Origin: Tolypothrix campylonemoides VB511288 | Lineage (GTDB): Bacteria; Cyanobacteriota; Cyanobacteriia; Cyanobacteriales; Nostocaceae | Length of the DNA stretch: 64,000 nucleotides | NCBI GenBank assembly: GCA_000828075.3 | Contig: JXCB02000023.1 | Coordinates: 823,468 to 887,467 of the forward strand | Direction: 5' to 3' | Shown: positions 57,588 to 64,000 of the stretch, piece after piece | How positions within the stretch are numbered: position 1 is the first letter of the stretch | Layout of the letters: every line of letters starts with the position of its first letter | Position numbers and translations under genes: made by a program | The notes under the pieces: model-generated | Databases searched by the model: none | Seen by the model: only the letters and a program-made list of their open reading frames with translations | What the model was told of the DNA's origin: nothing

Positions 57588-58337
57588 ATGCTTCATGTAC
57601 GCAAGTCTATCAATTACAGCAAGTCACTGATTGTTTTGGGATTAGCTACGCTGGGTTTATTTGTAGCACCTCATTCTGCCAAAGCCTTGACACTCGTTAA
57701 TCAAACAGGTTTTACTGACACAGACTTTGAAAACCTGATAAATCAAGGTCAATTTAACGAATTGTTTGTTGCCGAAGGTCGCATTGGCGATTTGGGTGGG
57801 GCTGCAACTTATGAACTCAGCATAAATGACGATGTTAAGAAAGGCGCTAATCCCGTACAACAACAGCAGTATGCTTGGGAGAATAATAAGCTAGTAGACT
57901 TCACTTTAGAATACACAGGAAGTACCGTTAACTATACAGTTGATGGCAAACTCCTCAGCAGCAACGCTTTTAATGGTCCAGTGAATGACATTTTCCTCCG
58001 TACCTTTGCCTCGAATAACAGTGGTGTATCTTTGACAGACTTGACGTTTAACGGTGAAGGAATTGGAAATTTAGGTTCTTCTTCTCTAGGTATTGGCTCA
58101 GACGTAGATTATCTGCGAATTCGTGAAATCAGCGATCCATTTGTGATCAGTGGTAAAACATCGTTGTTTTGGGCTGCAACCCCACCAAGAAATTCTCAAC
58201 TGGCATACCAAATTAAGGTTGGCGGCAGTTCCTCAAGGACAAGCGTACCTGAACCTGGTACAGTTGGTGCAATCTTCTTGGCGACAGTGGCAGGTGTAGG
58301 TTATAGCAAAAGAAAAAAAGTCAAAGTAGCTAGCTAA
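57588..58337 (+). CDS. PEP-CTERM sorting-domain exported protein
   Basis: 249 residues. Signal peptide 1-33 (ends AKA). A beta-rich middle begins LTLVNQTGFTDTDFENLINQG, which I recall from a choice-of-anchor type domain. The C-terminal sorting signal is complete: VPEPGTVGAIFLATVAGVGY (Pro-Glu-Pro, hydrophobic helix), then KRKKVK basic tail. PEP-CTERM proteins are processed by an exosortase and displayed or secreted with exopolysaccharide. No exosortase lies in the window. Terminator follows at 58374. Confidence 0.88.
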   Translation: MLHVRKSINYSKSLIVLGLATLGLFVAPHSAKALTLVNQTGFTDTDFENLINQGQFNELFVAEGRIGDLGGAATYELSINDDVKKGANPVQQQQYAWENNKLVDFTLEYTGSTVNYTVDGKLLSSNAFNGPVNDIFLRTFASNNSGVSLTDLTFNGEGIGNLGSSSLGIGSDVDYLRIREISDPFVISGKTSLFWAATPPRNSQLAYQIKVGGSSSRTSVPEPGTVGAIFLATVAGVGYSKRKKVKVAS

Positions 58338-58373
58338 GAGTCCTTAACAGGCTCAAAAACTTGTCAAAAAAGC

Positions 58374-58421
58374 AGCGGTCAGCATGATCTTTGAAAAAAT
58401 CACTACAGCTGACCGCTTTTT
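58374..58421 (+). terminator. Intrinsic terminator after the PEP-CTERM gene
   Basis: 10-bp perfect stem AGCGGTCAGC/GCTGACCGCT with a ~24-base loop, then TTTTGC. Confidence 0.75.
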
Positions 58422-58498
58422 GCTTGCCTCACTTTACGCTGAATTAGAGGAAAATAGAACTATACTGACAATCGACACTTAAACAACGGCCAATCGTC

Positions 58499-60232
58499 GT
58501 GCAAACATTTGACTTCACAACGCTCAGCGCTGTTTGTAGCGACATCCGCGCTCACTGGCTACCATCACGCATAGAACAAGTTTATCAACGCAATAGCTAC
58601 ACCATTGCCATAGCACTCCGCACTCTCAAACCACGGGGTTGGCTGGAAATTTCTTGGCATCCCCAAACAGCTCGCCTTCATATCGGGGATCCACCACCAA
58701 GAACACCAGATACTTTTACCTTTAGCCAACAACTCCTGCACCAGTTGGGTGGTTTGGCGTTGGTGGGGCTGGAGACAATCGCTCCTTGGGAACGTGTCGT
58801 TGATTTGCAATTTGCCGGTCGTCCGGGAGAAAGCGCTTTGTATCACCTGTACGTTGAAATCATGGGCAAGTACAGCAACGTTATTCTCACCGACGCCAAT
58901 AACAGCATTATCACCGTTGCCCATCAAGTCAGCCAACAAAAATCCAGCGTCCGTCCGATTCTTACAGGACAGCCTTATGAAACACCACCGAGTCTAACTG
59001 CTACTATACCGAGTTTGGGCGAATCTCAAGAACGCTGGCAAGAACGAGTCAGCTTAGTCCCAGGAGCTATCAAACGTCAGTTGCTTAAAACATATCGCGG
59101 TGTCTCACCTTCACTGATACAATCGATGCTGCTGGTATCAGACATAGATCCAGAAAATTCAACAGACACGCTAAAACCCGATGATTGGCAACGGCTGTTT
59201 CACCATTGGCAAGAATGGCTGCTCATGTTGGAAAGCCAAAAGTTTGAACCTGGTTGGACACAAGAAGGATACACTGTACTTGGTTGGAATGCGATCGAGC
59301 CAGCTAAAAATATCCAAGAGTTACTCAACCGTTACTACACTGACCAGAGCAATCAACAAACATTTTCCCAACTGCGACATCAGTTGAGCCAGAAACTGAG
59401 TAATATTCTGGAAAAATTACGACTGAAAGCTGCTAATTTTGAGCAACGCTTGCAGCAGTCTGAGAACGCGGATGAGTATCGACAAAAAGCTGATCTGTTG
59501 ATGGCGCATCTACATGAGTGGCAAGTGGGAATGAAGGAAATTATCCTAGCTGATTTTGAAACTGGTAAACCAGTAAAAATCGCTTTAGAGCCAGATAAAA
59601 ATGCTGTGCAAAATGCCCAAAGTCTTTATAAACAGCATCAAAAACTCAAGCGCGCTCGTACTGCTGTAGAACCGTTATTGGCTGAAGTCAATGCTGAAAT
59701 TGAGTATTTAGAGCAAGTGGAAGCCGCTATTTCTCAGATCGAAAATTACACAACAGCAGAAGATTTACAAGCTTTAGAAGAAATCCGCGAGGAACTTATT
59801 GGGCAGCGGTATTTAGAAGACTCAGGATACCGCCGTCGCAGTTCAACTGAAGCTGCTAGCACGAACTTTTATCGTTACAGCACCCCTAGTGGTTTTGAAG
59901 TCTTAATTGGTCGCAACAATCGCCAGAATGACCAATTAACCTTTCGTGTAGCCAACGATTACGATTTATGGTTCCACGCTCAAGAGATTCCTGGAAGCCA
60001 TGTGCTGCTTCGTCTAGAACCGGGTACTCCTCCAGAGTCAGCCGATTTGCAATATACTGCTAACTTAGCAGCATACTATAGTCGCGGTCGTCAGAGTGAC
60101 CAAGTACCAGTTGTCTACACTCAGCCAAAACACGTCTACAAACCCAAAGGAGCCAAACCAGGAATTGCTATTTACAAACAGGAGCGTATTATTTGGGGAC
60201 AACCGCAGTTAGTTGAAATAACTAAAAAGTAA
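58499..60232 (+). CDS. rqcH: RqcH/NFACT-family ribosome quality-control protein
   Basis: 577 residues from GTG 58499. NFACT-N domain (about 1-200, start QTFDFTTLSAVCSDI), helix-hairpin and a long coiled coil (about 280-430), then NFACT-R (about 460-560) with DLWFHAQEIPGSHVLLR, the most conserved block. RqcH binds 50S subunits with stalled nascent chains and recruits tRNA-Ala to add alanine tails; relatives in Gram-positives are also called FbpA. The role here is inferred from family membership. Confidence 0.92.
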   Translation: MQTFDFTTLSAVCSDIRAHWLPSRIEQVYQRNSYTIAIALRTLKPRGWLEISWHPQTARLHIGDPPPRTPDTFTFSQQLLHQLGGLALVGLETIAPWERVVDLQFAGRPGESALYHLYVEIMGKYSNVILTDANNSIITVAHQVSQQKSSVRPILTGQPYETPPSLTATIPSLGESQERWQERVSLVPGAIKRQLLKTYRGVSPSLIQSMLLVSDIDPENSTDTLKPDDWQRLFHHWQEWLLMLESQKFEPGWTQEGYTVLGWNAIEPAKNIQELLNRYYTDQSNQQTFSQLRHQLSQKLSNILEKLRLKAANFEQRLQQSENADEYRQKADLLMAHLHEWQVGMKEIILADFETGKPVKIALEPDKNAVQNAQSLYKQHQKLKRARTAVEPLLAEVNAEIEYLEQVEAAISQIENYTTAEDLQALEEIREELIGQRYLEDSGYRRRSSTEAASTNFYRYSTPSGFEVLIGRNNRQNDQLTFRVANDYDLWFHAQEIPGSHVLLRLEPGTPPESADLQYTANLAAYYSRGRQSDQVPVVYTQPKHVYKPKGAKPGIAIYKQERIIWGQPQLVEITKK

Positions 60233-60276
60233 AAAATAAAAACTAAAAGTAAATTATTTTTACTTTTTCTTACCAA

Positions 60277-60459
60277 ATGCTTGAATTCTTCTTAAAGATA
60301 GAGGCTATTTTCCTTCCTCAACATCTTTTTTTGATAAATATCCATAAAATGTCTGTGTTGGCTGTTACAATATTGTTAAGAAAAGTTTCCCGTTGCGTTT
60401 TGGGAACGCAGAATTTGGGTTTGACTCTCTTGAGAAGACAACGCGAAGAGAAATTTTAA
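60277..60459 (+). other. Possible 60-codon ORF or small RNA ending at a strong terminator
   Basis: The open frame (MLEFFLKIEAIFLPQHLFLI start) ends three bases before a clear terminator (60462-60489). No Shine-Dalgarno and no known motif. The stretch 60380-60450 also has GTTGCG/CGCAG-like and CTCTCTTG/AAGAGA pairings, so an untranslated RNA is as likely as a peptide. rqcH ends 45 bp upstream after an AT-rich hairpin. Confidence 0.35.
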
Positions 60460-60461
60460 TA

Positions 60462-60489
60462 GACCAGCCGTGGTAGGCTGGTCTTTTTG
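60462..60489 (+). terminator. Intrinsic terminator between rqcH and the TPS gene
   Basis: AGACCAGCC/GGCTGGTCT 9-bp perfect stem, 6-base loop, then TTTTT. It ends a transcript reading right, either rqcH (230 bp back) or the small unit before it. Confidence 0.88.
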
Positions 60490-60576
60490 TACTGATTAAG
60501 GAGGGAGTGTAAGCCCTAACTTGTCTTGATGGTATGCTAAGCAAATAGAATCTGCTCTAGATGAAAGTACGCTGTT

Positions 60577-63564
60577 TCAGCGTTTAGGGCAGGTAGCAGG
60601 AGCGGTCCCTATACCATTGGCATTAGATACATGGGAAATGAGAGTGACTTGGCCCTTGCCATTGAACACCCAACCCGTAGCAGGCACAATCTCTACAGCT
60701 TTAGCTTTAGACACTGGTTTAGCTGCGCTTCCTTCTGAACGTCGCTGTTGTGTTGCGATATTTGGTACGCGATTATCTGTCCAAATTACGTCAGTGGTAA
60801 GGGAGTCGTAAGGGTTGGGGGGTAAACCGCCACGTCCGGTGACAGTAAATTTGCTTTTTTCTGTATCAGCATCTGTGCTAGCAACGGCAGCACAGCTAAT
60901 GTCTGCTATTAGCTCTGATGTATCTGCTAACACTACGGGCAGTTCAACAAATCCCAAGCTTTGGTCAACATCTGGTTGATTAATTGCGATCTCGCCACTG
61001 ATTCCATTTTCAGAAAAGGCGGTGATGTCGCTTTCAGACGTCAACCGAGAGCTAGGCTCGATTCCGAACAGACCAGATATATTAATCTCAATTTGACCAC
61101 CAATGCCAGTGAAAGCATTGGCGGTAATGTCGCTATTTTCGTTAGGGACAGCGACAACGAAGCCCTTAGGAGCATTGATGGTAATGTTACCGCCGTCTCC
61201 ACCTGAGAGTGCAGTACCTGCAGTGGTGGATATTTGGCTACCACGGCGCATTAACAATAAATCCAGGTTTTGCAGCGTAATATTGCCACCTTTACCGGAT
61301 GCAGTTTCGGCGGTGAGTTTTGCTTGATTATCCAGATTGATTTTGCGAGCAGAGATGTCTAAGTTGCCTGCATTCCCTTTTCCTTCAGTGCTGACATTGA
61401 CTTGTGCGCTATCAGAGACGAGCAACTGCCCAGTAGCTATTTTCACATTTCCACCTTTACCCGTGGAAGCAACAGATGTATTGGCAAATATCCCACTAGC
61501 AGGATTATCATTACCAAGTACGAACTTTGCCTGAGTCCTACCATCTCCTTGAGCTATTTCACGAGCATAAAGAAGTTCCACCCGAATCTTACTACCAGCT
61601 ATTTGGTCAAAGAGCTCAACTTTGCTAGGGTTACTGCCATTAATAGTAATGCGGTCAGTCACTCGGAGATTGATATCACCTGCATCGCCTCCACTAAAGG
61701 CAGTGGTGAGAAGTTGTCCACCACCAGTCAGTTCCACTACATTGGCATTAACAGTTATATTGCCACCACGTAAGCCACCTGCACTTTCTGCCCTTAATTG
61801 TGCGCCATCGAATACACGTAAGATACCAGTATTAATTTTCATGTCACCGCTCTGTCCCATAGTTCCTTGCTCACTGGTCGTCAGTAATGAACTGTATATT
61901 ATGCTTTGTGAGCGATCGTTTAATGGGCGTGGGGCTGGAGATTTGCCTGAGATTTCGACATAATCTGGGGCGTTGATCTCAATATTGCCAGATTTTTGCC
62001 CGTTAAACGATCTAGCGCTCACTTCTGTCCCAGCAGTTACAGAAACAGACCGCCCGCCTATTTTGATATCACCTCCATAATCTCCGGTGCTAGCAAGCAA
62101 GCTATTTTCAAAAGAGACAGGACCTGCGGATTGGACGATGATATTTCCAGAATTTACTCCTAGAGTGGAAGCGGTAAAAAGGGAGGTATTATTAGCTAAG
62201 GACACAGAGTTATTGCCAACTAGTAAGATGTTTCCTCCATCTCCCGTGCCACTAGGGGCATAGACAGTAGCATTTGATAAAGAAATAGAATCATTTGCCT
62301 TGAGTGATATATTTCCGGCTCCCTGTTGGGATATGTCATTAGAGGCGGCAATAACCTGATCCTGCTGGCTGACATCCTGCCCGATTAAAGTGATCGACCC
62401 ATTTGCTTCAAGTGATATGTTTCCGGGACGTCCCTGTCCTTGGATACTAGTATCTAGTGCTGCTCTAAGAAAAGGATTATTATTCTGCTCAGGATACCTA
62501 GCCTGATTATTTATAATAATTTCACCAGCCTGAATATTAATGTCACCTGCATTACCCGTAGCATCTGCAGCCACCACATTCGTAACTCGGCTATGCTGAT
62601 TTACTGTTACCACTCCGGTTGCATTGAGCGTAATATTTCCTGGTGGAGAGTTATCTGCCGTCAATCCTTTACCAATGCCAGCATCTATCCTACTTCCTCC
62701 AGAAATATCTAGGTTGCGTGCGCCCAAAGCTACACTACCCTGACCTCTATCAGTCACATCAATCTTAGCTGCATTTGAGAGGGAGACATCAGCTCGTTGC
62801 ACACTGGTTGGAAAACTCAAACTCAAGTTATTGCCAGTAAAATTTAGCCCAACCGTTCCTGCACCTGAAACGCCTCCCAACTCCACTCGACCACCGAAAG
62901 CATACAACCCGGAGCCATCCATGCTGACATTACCGCCTACTAGCAGCAAACTCCGACCATCTGGAACACGTAAACCGAATACACCCAAGCCTGATCGATC
63001 TAATCCTGCTGGGGAAACTGAGTTATTTTGGATAGATGCGGCGATTTGGTTGAAGAGTAAAGCCGAAGGATTGATTGTCAGCAAGGGAGAGGGAGCCTCT
63101 GGATTGGAGGCGCTAAAGATGCCGCCATTGCCAAATTGAATCGCATTGGCAGTACTGGCAACAAAGGAACCTCCGACATTCAGTTGTGCGTTTTGACCAA
63201 ATACAATTCCATTTGGATTTATCAGAAACAAGTTAGCTGTGCCGTTAGCTCGAATTAAACCATCAATATTAGAGGTAGACGAACCTGTGACACGGCTAAT
63301 GATGTTCCCAATGTCAACAGCATTGTTAAAGAAAGCTTGGCTACCAGTGGGAACAGAGAACTGTTGGAAACTGTGGAACAGATTACCCCCTACCTGAGTT
63401 CCTTCAGTAATAACGTTGATGTTACCAGAGGGAGTAATGATGGAATTATTGGGTAGAGTGGTATCCGGAGTAATTTGAGCAAGTGAGCTATTTGCAGAGA
63501 AACTATACGCACCGCTTATTGCAATTGTGATGAACCAGCCCAAATAAATATTTCTGCTTGGCAT
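60577..63564 (-). CDS. Two-partner-secretion exoprotein (filamentous hemagglutinin N-terminal domain)
   Basis: 995 residues. Signal peptide 1-30 (ends LAQ). TPS domain at about 31-155 with the NPNGIVFGQNAQLNVGGSF motif, which guides secretion through a TpsB channel. The remainder is a right-handed beta-helix of irregular G-N-I-x-(I/V/L) repeats. The C-terminal region has two paired cysteines (ADISCAAV near 883 and ATCPKR at the very end) and a GRGGLPPNPYDSL motif common in cyanobacterial members. Likely a surface adhesin or secreted matrix protein. No TpsB gene is next to it inside the window. Confidence 0.92.
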   Translation of the reverse strand: MPSRNIYLGWFITIAISGAYSFSANSSLAQITPDTTLPNNSIITPSGNINVITEGTQVGGNLFHSFQQFSVPTGSQAFFNNAVDIGNIISRVTGSSTSNIDGLIRANGTANLFLINPNGIVFGQNAQLNVGGSFVASTANAIQFGNGGIFSASNPEAPSPLLTINPSALLFNQIAASIQNNSVSPAGLDRSGLGVFGLRVPDGRSLLLVGGNVSMDGSGLYAFGGRVELGGVSGAGTVGLNFTGNNLSLSFPTSVQRADVSLSNAAKIDVTDRGQGSVALGARNLDISGGSRIDAGIGKGLTADNSPPGNITLNATGVVTVNQHSRVTNVVAADATGNAGDINIQAGEIIINNQARYPEQNNNPFLRAALDTSIQGQGRPGNISLEANGSITLIGQDVSQQDQVIAASNDISQQGAGNISLKANDSISLSNATVYAPSGTGDGGNILLVGNNSVSLANNTSLFTASTLGVNSGNIIVQSAGPVSFENSLLASTGDYGGDIKIGGRSVSVTAGTEVSARSFNGQKSGNIEINAPDYVEISGKSPAPRPLNDRSQSIIYSSLLTTSEQGTMGQSGDMKINTGILRVFDGAQLRAESAGGLRGGNITVNANVVELTGGGQLLTTAFSGGDAGDINLRVTDRITINGSNPSKVELFDQIAGSKIRVELLYAREIAQGDGRTQAKFVLGNDNPASGIFANTSVASTGKGGNVKIATGQLLVSDSAQVNVSTEGKGNAGNLDISARKINLDNQAKLTAETASGKGGNITLQNLDLLLMRRGSQISTTAGTALSGGDGGNITINAPKGFVVAVPNENSDITANAFTGIGGQIEINISGLFGIEPSSRLTSESDITAFSENGISGEIAINQPDVDQSLGFVELPVVLADTSELIADISCAAVASTDADTEKSKFTVTGRGGLPPNPYDSLTTDVIWTDNRVPNIATQQRRSEGSAAKPVSKAKAVEIVPATGWVFNGKGQVTLISHVSNANGIGTAPATCPKR

Positions 63565-63877
63565 TGACTTTCGACGCTTTACGCAGTTACATCATTACTC
63601 AGTAAACCATAATTATTTTCTTAATCCTTATTTTTAACCGCGCAATCAATAAACTTGGTTCTGCTACTTTTTATACACATATGTAGCTAATTAATCAACC
63701 GGACTTTTAAGAAAACCATCGGTTTTTCTTTCTGCCTTAAGGCGGGATTGGGCTTTGCCTAGTGCTGGAGGCGATCGCTAGTTACAGGCTTGATATAAGG
63801 CTGTAAGAACACAAGGGTAGGAATTCAGTTACAGTTCCTTACCCTTATTCCCCCACACCTTACCCGAAAGACATTGA
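63565..63877. other. Gap between the OprB-type porin and the TPS gene
   Basis: 313 bp. It must contain the promoter for the left-pointing TPS gene. No open frame or clear hairpin with a T tract is visible. Confidence 0.4.
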
Positions 63878-64000
63878 CTAGAAACTCAGTGTAGTTCTGA
63901 CGGCACCAATCACAACATCATCGTTGTCATTGTTATGATCCGGTGCTGTTAGCCAGATGACTCCCGGAGTAATGGTGATATTGTCAGTTATTTTGTATTG
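63878..64000 (-). CDS. Iron-uptake/OprB-type porin, C-terminal end only
   Basis: 40 residues before TAG 63880, cut by the right edge. The visible end (TDNITITPGVIWLTAPDHNN then DDVVIGAVRTTLSF) is the final beta-strand region of cyanobacterial SLH/OprB porins, with the terminal aromatic Phe that the outer-membrane insertion machinery recognises. The rest lies outside, so substrate and length are unknown. Same strand as the TPS gene. Confidence 0.85.
   Translation of the reverse strand, partial: QYKITDNITITPGVIWLTAPDHNNDNDDVVIGAVRTTLSF

Overview
The window is a chromosomal segment of a filamentous, heterocyst-forming cyanobacterium (order Nostocales). Evidence: photosystem I genes (psaL, psaJ, psaF); the octamer GCGATCGC (HIP1) scattered through genes of all kinds; heptanucleotide short tandem repeats (STRR) between genes; and hetZ and patU, which belong to heterocyst differentiation. 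The gene order, as I remember it and without alignment, follows Nostoc/Anabaena PCC 7120 from about all0085 to the early 0120s. I cannot name the genus.

Layout. 1-2.65 kb: a STAND-type receptor module (WD40 protein, HTH-NTPase and, divergently, a small two-helix membrane protein of the kind linked to TRADD-N conflict systems). 3-9.3 kb: a small conserved protein, ribD, the mreB-mreC-mreD cell-shape operon, a short ssb and a SIMPL-domain protein. 9.7-19.4 kb: an EVE-domain protein, an NhaS3-like Na+/H+ antiporter, two tandem AMIN/amidase_3 genes (amiC pair), murI and a small membrane protein. 20.7-27.2 kb: solanesyl diphosphate synthase, a conserved unknown, hetZ-patU with overlapping ends, and a TgpA-like membrane protein whose transglutaminase site is destroyed. 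27.6-32.3 kb: remA-like gene, gmk, psaL, psaJ, psaF and tsaD. 32.4-40.8 kb: alpha/beta hydrolase, two Ycf52/NSI-like acetyltransferases, tRNA-Pro(TGG), a MITE with a 9-bp target duplication, Tic22, prmC, tsaC and a degenerate histidine kinase. 41-50.6 kb: secF/secD, pdhB, an unknown membrane protein, an XRE regulator with an AT-hook-like tail, hemB, a DUF4870 protein and prfC. 50.9-64 kb: a TPR-M48 pseudo-peptidase, an RRM protein, a glycosyltransferase, a PEP-CTERM protein, rqcH (NFACT), a large two-partner-secretion exoprotein, and the end of an OprB-type porin cut by the window edge.

Most of the window is core chromosome. The central theme is building and remodelling the multicellular filament: MreBCD, amidases, MurI and HetZ/PatU, plus a sensor kinase at the position of the heterocyst-related alr0117. 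Accessory flavour is limited to the left edge (STAND/TRADD-type module), the 45-46.7 kb pair (membrane protein, XRE regulator) and the secreted proteins at the right end.

The most striking observations are three proteins that keep the fold signature of an enzyme but have lost catalytic residues (transglutaminase, M48 peptidase, histidine kinase), the duplicated amiC leader that is more conserved than the coding start needs, the intact MITE with its target duplication, and STRR DNA read into the C-termini of two genes.
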